From Persicaria tinctoria (Eukaryota > Streptophyta > Magnoliopsida > Caryophyllales > Polygonaceae), in contig JBANSL010000013.1 of NCBI GenBank assembly GCA_037127255.1, forward strand, positions 59,308,688 through 59,372,687: 64,000 nucleotides of DNA, in the 5' to 3' direction. A program made the position numbers and the translations under genes. This document shows positions 1 to 10,894 of this stretch, one piece after another (the first letter of the stretch is position 1; each line of letters starts with the position of its first letter). The notes beneath the pieces were generated by a model. It was given only the letters and a program-made list of their open reading frames with translations. It did not search any database and was not told the origin of the DNA.

Positions 1-264
1 ACATACATACATACATACATACATACATACATACATACATACATACATACATACATACATACATACATACATACATACATACATACATACATACATACAT
101 ACGTACGTACGTACGTACGTACGTACATACATACGTACGTACATACATACGTACATACATACATACATACGTACGTACATACGTACATACATACATACAT
201 ACGTACATACGTACATAGATACGTATACATACGTACATACATACATACATACATACATACATAC
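1..264. repeat. (ACAT)n tetranucleotide microsatellite
   Basis: Almost pure ACAT repeats with scattered ACGT variants. The tract stops exactly where the TGATAG end of the first LTR begins, so the element may have inserted at its edge. Its left limit is outside the window. Confidence 0.97.
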
Positions 265-1714
265 TGATAGCATGCACTTAGGTAGGCATAATAGGTTGCA
301 TTTAGCTTAGTTAAGATGCATTTCATTGATGGATTAAGCACGATTTGCATATTAGTTCTCTATGTTGTCGGAGTCAGAATCTACACGCTTTTATTGATTA
401 TTTCGGGTAATGGTGGATCCGAGGAGGAGACATGAGTTGATAACGCATTGGATGAGAATGTCTAGTTGATCGAAGAAGCTTACATGAAGATCTCAAGAGG
501 TCCTGAGAAGAAAAAGCGAACCTAAACGAAGAACGAGTCTGCAGAAGTTGTCGCCAGACATGCTGAACTTGTTTTGCACTTTCTGGAGGCCTCGGTTGTC
601 CGGTAGACTATTATGACCATGCGTTGGGAAGCTCTTTCAGAGAGCTACAACTTTCATGTTGACGTCGAGAGCTGATTCAAGACGGATTTTCCGTGAAAGA
701 CCCATACATTGGCCGTCGCATGGTGTGCAGCGGCCGCCGCCAGGGCCGATGCAAGAGGAATGCTGATGCTGCGGCCGCAGCATCCATGCGGCGGCCGCCG
801 CATGTTCCGTCAGCACCAGTACGCAATGTTTTGTTTAAATGAAACCCTAGTTTTTATTCTTAGTTGTTTTGTGGCCGACTTGGGTCTTTTATAAGGCCAA
901 TTTTAGTTTATTTTCCAGCACTTCTATTCTATTCTATTCATCAGACGCTTTAGAGATTTTGAGCGATGTCTTCCATGAGAAACTAAACTCATCTATTCTG
1001 CCTGCAATTTGAAGCTTTATTCGGATTGATTGTGAGTTTCTAATTCTCGTTCCTTGTTTCCTATATTTGAATGCTTCAACTTCTTTGTGCTTGATTGTTT
1101 ATTGTTTTGTTCTATCTTGTCTGGCCAACTTGTTAGATCAATTCAATTGCTAAGGTTTTGTAGATTCCTGATTGTGAACCTTAACCTAAGTGGCAAACTT
1201 TTTCCTTTAGGGCTGATTGAACTAATTGAACAAGTAGGAAGTTGGATGTGTTGTTAAATCCCTCTTTAGGGACTGCAAATACCTTGGCTAATGTCTGAAC
1301 TTAAATCTATCAATTGGGTTAAATCCTTCTTTAGGGACTGTTCGATTGATAAGGGTTTCTAGGACTGATTGAACTAGTAACTATATTAGGTCGGGACAAG
1401 GGCATTCATAGGAAACTTAATAGGACGAGAAGTAGTTACAAGGATCGCTTCAACCAAATAAAGTGGAAAATTGTAGGTAGAATTGCTTCTCCTAATTGTC
1501 TGAAATACAATTATTTACTTTTGTTTGCTTCAATCCGCTTTGATAAAAGGCGAAACTTTCACACTCAAAAAAACCCCTCTTTGGTTACTTAATTGGCATC
1601 TAAATCACACTTGAATAATAATTTCCATGTGGGATCGACCTCTTACTTATTGCTATACTAGTTATAGGTTTGAGTTTACTTTGACGGGATCAACGACAGG
1701 TTTCCCCTTCGTCA
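265..1714 (+). repeat. 5' LTR
   Basis: It starts TGATAG and ends CGTCA, four bases before the primer binding site. It aligns almost throughout with 3869-5228. Two GC-rich perfect palindromes lie at 765-784 and 786-803. A plausible TATA-type sequence (TTTTATAAGG) lies at about 886-895, which would start transcription close to 920. Small ORFs here (709-894, 1054-1257) are LTR sequence, not genes. Confidence 0.88.
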
Positions 1715-1718
1715 AATT

Positions 1719-1736
1719 TGGCGCCGTTGCCGGGGA
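1719..1736 (+). other. Retrotransposon primer binding site (tRNA-Asp)
   Basis: TGGCGCCGTTGCCGGGGA is complementary to the 3' end of plant tRNA-Asp, as usual in Athila/Tat Gypsy elements. It fixes the 5' LTR end and the element's + orientation. Confidence 0.88.
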
Positions 1737-1957
1737 AATTTATTAATTCTTGTGTGTTTTTAGTGCTGATTTTTTGTGTGGATCACTTACATGGTCTGCA
1801 CTCTTGCTACTAACATATGTTGATGGTGAGGTTATTGCAGTTACCTGGAGAGAATTTTCATCAATACTTTATCAGACTGTAGGAGTACATTAACGATGTT
1901 TATTCATGGGGATATCAAGCTAGTATAAGGGAAGTGCTTCTATGCATCTTTGATGGC

Positions 1958-2512
1958 ATGACTGCTGAGACACGAAGTCTTGCCGAGCGCCTGAGTGATG
2001 AAGGTTTATTAGATATGGGACTCTCGGAGATGTGGGAATTTTTCTGCTACATAGATAATCAATGTGCGCAGAACGAGTCACTTTCTCCAGTATCTCAAAT
2101 CGTTGAGACCTCTATTGAGTCTCTTGAAGTCATTGTGGAAAATCACATTGAGAAGATTGAGGAAGAAGACACTCCATCTGATGAGATCATCCCTAGCTCA
2201 CCCATTGATGAGTCAGGTCCAGAGCCTATTGCTGAGGCTACAGGGCAGGTAAAGGTCATCTCCTGCGCTCGAGAGAATATTGGTGAATACATTGATCCAT
2301 TTGACTGCTACTTTGACAAGCCACCAGTAGAACTGAATTGGTGGTATTATATACCCTTTGTGGGTAGTCAAGCTCTTGAATACAATAAGTCTAAACAGTT
2401 CTTAAATGTATTATTATTTAGTTTCAATTTATTTGTATGTAGTGCATGCTTGTTTGTTAGTTGTGCACAAGAGTTTGACAAGTTGCTGAGGGCTTTGACT
2501 ATGTCTGATTAG
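1958..2512 (+). CDS. Hypothetical ORF inside the LTR element
   Basis: Open frame of 184 codons from the first ATG; the frame is open upstream to 1934. The protein is acidic (Glu/Asp/Ser-rich in residues ~35-85). Its C-terminal third has a hydrophobic stretch (VLLFSFNLFVCSACLFV) that could be a membrane segment. I see no zinc knuckle, protease or polymerase motif. Short ORFs at this place are common in gag/pol-less Athila/Tat derivatives and may be decayed gag. It is the only sizeable frame between the LTRs. It is probably not a host gene, and no function can be assigned. Confidence 0.4.
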   Translation: MTAETRSLAERLSDEGLLDMGLSEMWEFFCYIDNQCAQNESLSPVSQIVETSIESLEVIVENHIEKIEEEDTPSDEIIPSSPIDESGPEPIAEATGQVKVISCARENIGEYIDPFDCYFDKPPVELNWWYYIPFVGSQALEYNKSKQFLNVLLFSFNLFVCSACLFVSCAQEFDKLLRALTMSD

Positions 2513-3245
2513 TTTCGTAAGCTTAAGCAAAACATCGAGCCAACGACTTGAAACAAAGGCGTTTCTCGGGTGGCAACCCGATGTAAGTTTTTCTTTCTTT
2601 TTCCTTTTCCTTTTCCTTCACCCTGATTATATTTGATTTACTTTTGTTGTCTTTATTGTTTCATTGAGGACAATGAAAACTTTAAGTGTGGGGGAGAAGA
2701 ATTCTGTATATAGATGCATATAGGAGATCATATTTAAATTTCTGCACCATGTTTAATTTATTTCATTTTTTATTAATTTCTTGTTTATTTTCGTAACTAA
2801 AAAAAAATCAAAAATCCCAAAAATAACCATGCATTGCATACATATGTGTTATTCAAACACCCATCTGGCTTAGTTTGTCCTCTAATTTAAATTTCAAGCA
2901 TAATCATATAAATCCCATGGAGTTTTGGATGTTTTGATTTTGTCTTTATTTGATTTTTGCGGAACATGAGCTAGCAAATATAATTGAGCATGTATGATTG
3001 AGCTAAAGTATGATTGAAATCCTATGAACATGACCCTTGTGAGAATGTTTGGCCTTATTTGAAATCTTTTGCTCAATTGTGTGAATTACTCTCCTTGTGT
3101 TGCTACCTCTTGGCATTGACTGCAATATCTATTTTTCAAGACTGACTCACATGTTTGTTGCTTGCGGAGTTTATGTTTATATTTTGAGTCTTTTGATTAG
3201 AATTTGTGCATATTTAGTGAATAAGGTGGAAATGGTTGATGCACT

Positions 3246-3475
3246 TAGTAACCGGGTATATGCATGACACCCATGGGTATGATTCGCGCAAAAAGGTGTT
3301 GAAAACTATCCACTAGGAAAGAAAGCTTGATCATTGAGTAACCAGGTTCATTCATGACACCCATGTTTGCAACTTGCGTAAAAAGATGTTCAAGTGGACT
3401 TCATATTAGTAGGTTGAGGTGTTGATAGACCGGGGCCATTCATGACACCCATGTTTGCGCCTCGCGTAAGGGAAG
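3246..3475 (+). repeat. Three spaced copies of a GACACCCATG-centred motif
   Basis: The segments at ~3250, ~3345 and ~3430 share the order ACCRGG, CATGACACCCATG, then CGCG/TGCGTAA. Spacing is about 90 bp. They lie in the 3' non-coding part of the LTR element, between the ORF and the polypurine tract. Their function is unknown. Confidence 0.7.
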
Positions 3476-3868
3476 CACTAAGACAAGAAAAAAGAAAAAA
3501 AAAGTGTCACATTTTATTTAGTTGTCTTTATTGTGTCCCGCAAGTAATGATATTTCGGTAGATATTTGGTGATATGGTGGTCAATGTCTATGAGCTTGTG
3601 CATGATTGGTTTGAGTTGAGAGTTGTATCTTAAAGCCTAAACACATGAGTGAAACACATATTTCTGGTGAGGTTGGATAATGTCTACTTCTAAGCTTTGA
3701 TCACTGAAATACATGTTATGATGTTTGTTTGTTTGGTTTATGTTTTCACCTACTATGATGTTGCTTTTTGATGAGGTTGAAACTTGAAGGGGTTTCCTGT
3801 GGGATGCGTTGATTCATGTTCATTCTATCATTGCTTGAGGACAAGCAAAAGTTAAGTGTGGGGGAGTT

Positions 3869-5228
3869 TGATAGTATGCATTTAGGTATGCATAATATGT
3901 TGCATTTAGCTTAGTTAAGATGCATCTCATTGATGGATTAAGCACGATTTGCATATTAGTTCTCTATGTTGTCGGAGTCGGAATCTACACGCTTTTATTG
4001 ATTATTTCAGGTAATGATGGATCCGAGGAGAAGACATGAGTTGATAACGCATTGGATGAGAATGTCTAGTTGATCGAAGAAGCTTACATGAAGATCTCAA
4101 GAGGTCCTGAGAAGAAAAAGCGAACCTAAACGAAGAACAAGTCTGCAGAAGTTATCGTCAGACATGCTGAACTTGTTTTGCACTTTTTGGAGGCCTCGGT
4201 TGTCCGATAAATTATTATGACCATGCGTTGGAAAACTCTTTCAAAGAGCTACAACTTTCATGTTGACGTCGAGAGCTGATTCAAGACGGATTTTCCGTGA
4301 AAAACCAATGCATCGTCCGCCGCCAGGGCAAATGCAAGAGGAATACTGATGCTGCGGCTGCAGCATCCATGCGGCGGCCGCCGCATGTGCCGTCAGCACC
4401 AGTACGCAGCGTTTTGTTTAAATGAAACCCTAGTTTTTATTCTTAGTTGTTTTGTGGCCGACTTGGGTCTTTTATAAGGCCAATTTTATTTTATTTTCCA
4501 GCACTTCTATTCTATTCTATTCATCAGACGCTTTAGAGATTTTGAACGATGTCTTCCATGAGGAACTAAACTCATCTATTCTGCCTGCAATTTGAAGCTT
4601 TATTCGGATTGATTGTGAGTTTCTAATTCTCGTTCCTTGTTTCCTATATTTGAATGCTTCAACTTCTTTTTGCTTAATTGTTTATTGTTTTGTTCTATCT
4701 TTTCTGGCCAACTTGTTAGATCAATTCAATTGCTAAGGTTTTGTAGATTCCTAATTGTGAACCTTAACCTAAGTGGCAAACTTTTTCCTTTGGGGCTGAT
4801 TGAACTAATTAAACAAGTAGGAAGTTGGATGTGTTGTTAAATCCCTCTTTAGGGACTGCAAATACCTTGGCTAATCTCTGAACTTAAAGCTATCAATTGG
4901 GTTAAATCCTTCTTTAGGGACTGTTCGGTTGATAAGGGTTTCTAGGACTGATTGGACTAGTAACTATATTAGGTCGAGACAAGGGCATTCATGGGAAACT
5001 TAATAGGACGAGAAGTAGTTACAAGGATCGCTTCAACCAAATAAAGTTGAAAATTGTAAGTAGAATTGCTTCTTCTAATTGTCTGAAATACAATTATTTA
5101 CTTTTGTTTGCTTCAATCCGCTTTGATAAAAGGCGGAACTTTCACACTCAAAACCCCCCCTCTTTGGTTACTTAATTGGCATCTAAATCACACTTGAATA
5201 ATAATTTCCATGTGGGATCGACCTCTTA
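3869..5228 (+). repeat. 3' LTR (3'-truncated)
   Basis: Begins TGATAG right after the polypurine tract and follows the 5' LTR closely up to CGACCTCTTA. The last ~70 bp of the LTR are missing and unrelated sequence follows. One arm of the first GC palindrome carries a mismatch here, while the second palindrome is intact. Confidence 0.85.
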
Positions 5229-5815
5229 AGCTTAAGGATAAGTGTGCTCTTTTGGTGTTTTGACCTTCTTACATATTGCAAGTTTGATACCTTTAAGATA
5301 ATGGTGGTGATGAGAATAAAAGAGGAAAAAAGCTTGGTATTCTCATGTGAGCTAAGATGTCAGACATCAGGGTCCTTGATATCTTTTTGAAATTATGGGA
5401 TGCGATATTCTCATGTGAGCTAACATGTCCATGGACATCAATATTGTGGGAATTTCCTTAAACAAAGAGTATATAGATATATAACATGAAGAATAACTAA
5501 GATGTCAATGTACACATAATAAAATTATTTAAGACACGAGAATTAGCTAGCTAGGTGATTAGAAGAGTATATACCTGAAAGATTAGAAGAAATTCTTTGC
5601 CTTTTTTTTACTTAAGGCTTGTTTTCTCAATAATCTATTTGAGTGTGCTTCCATGTGAAGGCGTTGCTATATATATTTATATAGACAAAGGTTCAAATGT
5701 AAAATTACCTTAGGGTGTAAAACTTGCTTAAGGTGTAAAATTCTCTTAATGGGCTTAATTTTTTTTAAGTAAATTGCTAATGGGCCTAATTTATTTACTA
5801 ATGGGCCTAATTTAA
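5229..5815. other. Intergenic sequence between two transposons
   Basis: No gene is recognised. A box containing TCTCATGTGAGCTAA occurs twice (about 5343 and 5410). TAATGGGCCTAATTT occurs twice just before the MULE insertion site. This is probably older transposon debris. Confidence 0.5.
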
Positions 5816-5824
5816 TTAGTAAAA

Positions 5825-5879
5825 GAGGAAATTGCACTAAATAGCCCAAAAAACGGGCCTATTTGCACAAATAGCCAAG
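5825..5879 (+). repeat. Left terminal inverted repeat of the KI-MULE
   Basis: Starts GAGGAAATTGCAC and ends CACAAATAGCCAAG. Read inward, it aligns with the reverse complement of 15288-15341 with a few mismatches and single-base gaps. The adjoining TTAGTAAAA is the target duplication. Confidence 0.85.
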
Positions 5880-6788
5880 GGGGTGAAAAAATGGGCCAAA
5901 ATGGTCGGGCTATTTCTTGCAAATAAAAAGGCCGGTCATTTGGAACTGTTTGTAACCGGTTATAGGGGGTTATCAAATTAAAACGAGGGAGGGAGAGAGA
6001 CGGTTTCATTTCGTTTCAAAAGCGATACAGAGAGAGGGAAGGCCATCAGAGAAAGGAGAACCGATACACAGAGAGAGACGGAGGACGAACTCGTCGAAGA
6101 AGAAGACCATCAGTCACCGCCTGGGAGGAAGGAGAAGGTTGAAGACGGAGAGAAAGGTAAGCAACTGTTGAGATTTTGTTTGGAATGCGAAATTGGTGTC
6201 ATGGGTGTGCGATTACATGCGGTTATTGTGAAGGTTTTGAGACGATTTTGGGGGAGATGCCTAGCAGTAGAGGAGGAATGAAGTAGGAGGGGGTTAGGGG
6301 TGACATTGTGAGTCGATTTTGCGGATGTGGGTGCGATTAGGGTTTGTGGGTGTCGGGAAAAGGATGGGTAAGGGTTAGGTGATGTTGGGTAAGAAATTGG
6401 GGACAAAAGGTCAAGGAGGGGGTCGGATGGGTAGAGAATCCACATGATTTGTGGTAATCGGTAGGGTTTATGTGCACATGTGGTAGGACAGATTATCGAA
6501 GGTTGTGTATGAATTTGTGGTAGCAGATTTCGTAGGACCGGGTAACGAAATTGAGAGGTTAAAATTGAACATCTGGTATGCCGAGTGGGGTGAAGGAATA
6601 TGGGGTGGATGGGTTTTTTAGTGTTTGTTGATTGGTTTTTTATTGTTGAAACCGTAAGTGCCCACCAAGTGTTTGATGAAATGCCTAAACATATGATGAA
6701 TAAATGGTGATTTTGTTTTGGTTAATCTCCTTGCCTATATGATGTGTTGTGAAAGAGGTCAAATGAACCAAACGTGTGAAATGCGTAA

Positions 6789-6870
6789 TTGGTAGGACAG
6801 AAGAGGATATCAGAAATGGTAGGATAGGAAAATGAAGTTGGTATAATAATTTGTAATTGTTGGCATGTAT
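6789..6870 (+). repeat. 22-bp-phased TTGGTAGGATA array, upstream of the protease gene
   Basis: Cores begin at 6789, 6816, 6838 and 6860, with spacings of 27, 22 and 22. Looser matches lie at 6451 and 6480. They sit 80-160 bp upstream of the protease start codon, so they could lie in its promoter or leader. Confidence 0.7.
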
Positions 6871-6950
6871 GACAGAATATGTGAATTGCATTTCTGATTT
6901 GTTGTTTGGTGATTGTGTAGCAGGTACCCCCGCATTAAACATCATATAAA

Positions 6951-9900
6951 ATGCCGAAGTCAGGGAACAAGAAAGGCCGTGCAGGACCAAGCAGCCAGGG
7001 GGTAAGGAAACTGAGATAGGTTTTTTTTTTGGTTGTAAAGGTTGGGAAAAAATGTCAAAACCTAAGAGTCTTACATATGTGTGCAGGTTGTCCTTGCTGT
7101 TCCTGAGAAACACCACTTCTCAGGGAGGGCTCTTTCCCATGCAAATTTCGAGTTGTTGGAAGGAATCAACCTCACCATTGACCGGGAGGATTACAAAGCC
7201 CTGAGCAAGAGCCAGTTTGGTGGCGTTGTGAAGATGGGGTTGAGAAACAAATTCTCTGCGTCGTTGGTGCACTACTGCCTTCTCCACCAACTGAAGACTC
7301 GGAAGACACATGAGACGTGGTACTTACTCCAGGGGCATCACGTTCGATTCTCTCGTCATGAGTTCGCGATCATCACTGGCCTTAACTGCTCACCACCCCC
7401 CAATGATGTCATAGAGGGGGATCACAAGGAGTGCATTTACCAGTTTTTTAAGAAGGAGAGGGTGACGTTGAAGGATGTGGAAAGTGCTTGGGCCCACGAG
7501 AAAGAGTCGGACGCCGGGTCCCTCATGAAAAAGTACAAGCTTGCCCTCCTCGTCATAGTGGAGGGCGTTCTGTTTGGGTTGGAGAAGAAGACACAAATAA
7601 GGGGGTGGGTTGTGAAGCTGCTGCTTGAGGACACAAACCGTTTTCTGGAGTTCCCTTGGGGAAGGCTCCTGTACGATAGACTACATGAAAGCCTCGACGG
7701 CACGTTGAAGGCCATGGTGGCTGCAAAGAGTCACCTTAAAGACAGGCCGACCTACGCGCTGTACGGGTTCCCCATGGCCTTCCAGGTTAGTGAAGTTTTA
7801 CTAAATGTTATAATCCTTTTCCAATTGTGAAAAATTGTATCCTACCAATGGGGTATACCTATCCTACCAATGGTTAATGAATATCCTACCAAAGGATAAA
7901 TTGAACTTACCAAATAGCTTCATTTGTCATGCCAACTGCGTTCTAATATCTTACCATATTGTATCTGCAGTTGTGGGTGTACAAGACATTCCCTGAGATT
8001 GGGAATCATTTTGGCCGCAACATCGACGACACCATCATCCCCAGGTGTCTGCGATGGGAAACGCCAAACTCGCACATACGATACGAGAATGTGAAGTCCT
8101 TCCTCAGCCTGGACGCCCCCGCCAATGACCCAATTGATGAACACGTTCTGCTGGCGAAGCCAGAGCCCATCTTGCACCCCACCCATAAGGAAAAAGATGC
8201 GTACCCCCACTCATCGTACAAGAAAGACGCTCCAGACGTCTTCTTTGATCAGATTGTGGGCGACCACATGAGGGCCCGCAGAGATAAGCGGAGACATGAG
8301 GATGCCACTCCTGGACCCAGTCAGGGGACTAGCCAGTCTGGGTCAGACGCGTCGTCTGCCGGTTTGGAGGCCCGGCTTGTGGCTAAGGTCGAGGCTCTCT
8401 TGAAGGGCATGATGGTGGAGATGGGGTCCAAGTTCAGGGAGCTCGACGAGAAGGTGACCAAAGTTTCTAGACAATGCAAGAAGGCGTTATCAGAGCGGAC
8501 CGGCAAGGGAAAGGTATGTGCTCCATTGTCCATCATAAGTGCAATTCATAAGATGATGTTTGTGTGATGGTAAACCATTGTAACTCTTATGGTATGACAA
8601 ACATGTGCAATTGGTAGGATCCTGTTGATGTATTGGATGATGATGTCGTCGAGAAGGTTGTTGAGAAAGATTTGGACAAGGTTGTGGCCGACGTGGTTGA
8701 GAAGGCTGAGAAACATTTGGACAAGGACGGTGAGAAGGTTGACGAAAAGGCGGAAAAGCTTGAAGAGATGAATGTTGATGAGAAGGGGTCGGGAAAGCGG
8801 GGACAGAACGTTGAGGATAACACGACGGAGAAAGAAGAGCTGAACTCTGATCTGAAGGGGCAGGGCATGTGCACTGGTGAGGACATTAAGGACAAGGTTG
8901 AGGACGAGGCAAAAGAGGTTGATGAGTCTGATGCAAACGTCAAGGGCAAGGAGCATGTGAAAGAGGTTGAGGACGAGTCTGAAGAACAGATTAAGAAGGG
9001 AGACATGGGTGAGGACGTCAAGGGCAAGGAGCATGTGAAAGAAGCTGTAGGGGAGGGTTCCAAGTGTGAGTCTGATGCAGACGATGCAGAGGAAAAGGTA
9101 AACCTTACTCGTTGGTAGGATAGTCTGACCCTGTTGGTAAGATAAAAGGTGCGTTTTGGTATGATAGGCAGTTGATGTAGGAAGGATATAATAACCCAGT
9201 TGGTAGGATATATTTACCCTTTTGGTACAATATTGAATCTGCTTTGGTAGGATAATGACAAGTGTTTGAGAATAACTCAGGTGTGTTTGATTGTTAGGAG
9301 ACCAAGCTGGAGCCGAGAAGGGGCAAGCGTGATAGGAAGATCACAGCGAAGCTAGGAGACTGCGTGGTGACTCAACCCGCTAAGCGGGCCAAGAAGGGTG
9401 CAAAGGCATCTTGTCCAACCACCGACGCAGCTGCGGAGGGGATGGTAACTCATAAACAAAGAGACGACTTCTTGGCTTGGCTCCTGAAGTTCCCCGTGCA
9501 AGTGAAGGGCCCAGACGGCTCCCAACTGAACAAGGAGTTCTTCAACAACCTCATCTCACCCGACGTATGGCTTTCCACCGAGGTACGCAAACTTTAGTCC
9601 TATACCCCATGTTTCCTTATTCACTTACGTCATGGGACAAGCCCTCATGGGAATTTGAAACGTACCACTTAACGCAGCACATCCAGCAGTCCCTCGTCCT
9701 CGTCCGGAAGGCACTGGACGCCCGGGAGGGTGACAAAAAGTCGGGTGTCGTCGTGGTCGACCCATACTGGCAGGAAGCCGTGGTGAAGCAGTTGGACACT
9801 GTTTCCGGCGATGTGAACCACATTACCCAGCGCAATGTGTCCAAGGTGCTATTGAGGTACTTCTCGGGGACACTGCCGGACCACCACGGGAGGACATGGT

Positions 9901-10449
9901 CGGTGGCCAACGCGAAGATATTAGCTCCTTGGTTGTACAAGGCGAAGCACTGGATTGGGCTCGTCATCGACCTCGTAAAGTGGAACATAGAAGTCCTCGA
10001 CTGTGACTGGTACCAGATAAAGGAGAAGGATCTTCAAGCCCACCGCGAGCCTGTTGCGAAGCTGATACCGGTGGTGATGCAATTTTCTGTCGAGCTCCGG
10101 GCCAGGCACACAGTTGATGTCCCCAGCCCATTCACCATAACCCGAACCGCCAAGATCCCTAGGAACGAAACCTCGTAAGTTTCTCTGAACTATTGGGTTA
10201 TGTACGTCAACTAATATTGGTAGGATATAATAGGACTATTGGTAGGATATATTACATCCATTGGTAAGTCGTAAATAACTTATGGTGGTTGTTAATTCCT
10301 TCACGTGCAGCGGTGACTGTGGGGCATACGTTATCAGGACTATCCAGCTGGTGGCAGAGGGCGTAGAGACATTCGAGAGCGTCAACGACAATTATATTGC
10401 CCCCTACCGCCAGTACTTGGGGCTCTCCATCCAGCGCCACGATTTTTAG
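6951..10449 (+). CDS. Ulp1-like cysteine protease with DUF1985 region, MULE-borne
   Basis: Seven exons give an uninterrupted 897-aa frame: 6951-7001, 7087-7785, 7971-8513, 8618-9097, 9298-9582, 9678-10174 and 10311-10449. All junctions are GT/AG and keep phase. Residues ~20-300 match the DUF1985 type of plant transposon proteins. Residues ~385-620 form a highly charged Lys/Glu/Asp linker with an internal repeat (VKGKEHVKE twice). The C-terminus is a C48 protease fold with a visible triad: H777 (KHWIG), D794 (VLDCD) and C855 (SGDCGAY). Family members remove SUMO or related modifiers. For transposon copies the substrate is unknown. It faces the transposase gene tail to tail. An intact frame alongside a stopped transposase suggests recent activity or selection. 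The fourth exon's far end and the acceptor at 9677 are the least certain junctions. Confidence 0.88.
7838..7957 (-). repeat. 22-bp-phased motif array filling protease intron 2
   Basis: Six TATCCTACCAA-type cores, the complement of the usual orientation, end at 7848, 7870, 7892, 7913, 7935 and 7957. Spacings are 22, 22, 21, 22 and 22. They cover most of the intron at 7786-7970. Confidence 0.88.
8589..8621 (+). repeat. Motif pair at the end of protease intron 3
   Basis: Cores begin at 8589 (ATGGTATGACA) and 8611 (TTGGTAGGATC), 22 bp apart. The AG of the second core at 8616-8617 is also the splice acceptor of exon 4. Confidence 0.75.
9112..9254 (+). repeat. Seven-unit 22-bp array in protease intron 4
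   Basis: Cores begin at 9112, 9134, 9156, 9178 (degenerate TAGGAAGGATA), 9200, 9222 and 9244, each exactly 22 bp apart. About 11 bp of every unit is conserved and the other 11 bp varies freely. Confidence 0.92.
10217..10271 (+). repeat. Three-unit 22-bp array in protease intron 6
   Basis: Cores begin at 10217, 10239 and 10261, exactly 22 bp apart, inside the intron at 10175-10310. Confidence 0.9.
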
Positions 10450-10713
10450 GTCTCTCCTGTTTGTTAAGACATTCTCTCCTGTTTTTTAAGACATTATCTC
10501 ATGGTTTGGAAACTTCTAAGTAAACTTTGGTGGTTTGGACACTTGTGTTAGTTTCAAAACTTATGTTGTTGTTTGTTGTGTATTTTGTTCACGGTTGGTA
10601 GGATGTTTTTTGATTGTAATGGTTAAAACTGATATTTATGGTTCACGTTAATTAGTTCCTACTTACACCCAAGGTTTTTTGTGTGTTGTATTATAGTTGC
10701 ATGAATGTTATAA

Positions 10714-10894
10714 TTGGTAAGATTAGGCGAAAAAATTTGGCAAGATAAGACAACACTTATGGCATGAGATAATTAAACATTGTTGAGGACGTCAATAGTA
10801 GTGAAGTTGAGACGCAATTGGTAAGATAAAACAAAGGTAATGGTCGGATAAGTTTAAACTATTGGGAAGTCAAAGCGCTGATAGTGGTAAGACG
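10714..10894 (+). repeat. 22-bp-phased arrays between the two convergent genes
   Basis: Cores begin at 10714, 10737 and 10759, then at 10818, 10840, 10862 and 10884, the last four exactly 22 bp apart. A lone core lies near 10595. They occupy the 670 bp between the protease stop at 10449 and the transposase stop at 11118, which holds nothing else recognisable. Confidence 0.88.

Larger units (their letters stand above)
265..5228 (+). mobile_element. Non-autonomous Ty3/Gypsy-type LTR retrotransposon (LARD-like)
   Basis: Two near-identical LTRs (265-1714 and 3869-5228) flank about 2.15 kb of internal sequence. A primer binding site follows the first LTR. A purine tract (GTGTGGGGGAG, 3856-3866) precedes the second. 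No gag, protease, reverse transcriptase or integrase can be read in the internal part, so the element must have depended on enzymes from a relative. The tRNA-Asp primer site, the TTAAGTGTGGGGGAG tract and a GGCAACCCGATGTAAG box near 2570 are typical of the Athila/Tat group. The second LTR lacks its last ~70 bp, so no target duplication can be checked. Confidence 0.85.

Noticed and set aside
709..1257. Small ORFs in the first LTR, with twins near 4637
   Set aside because: They are repeated because the LTR is repeated. No protein features and no support as genes.
1721..1726. GGCGCC in the primer site as another E2F-like palindrome
   Set aside because: Only six bases match, and the sequence is explained fully by tRNA-Asp complementarity.
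8546..9063. Two long minus-strand ORFs of ~160 codons opposite the protease linker
   Set aside because: They are antisense shadows of the GAG/AAG-rich protease exon 4, which gives Ser/Phe/Leu-rich open frames by composition.
9112..9254. Regular conserved/variable alternation could look like a CRISPR array
   Set aside because: The unit is only 22 bp with an 11-bp degenerate core. It lies in plant introns on both strands, with no cas genes or leader.
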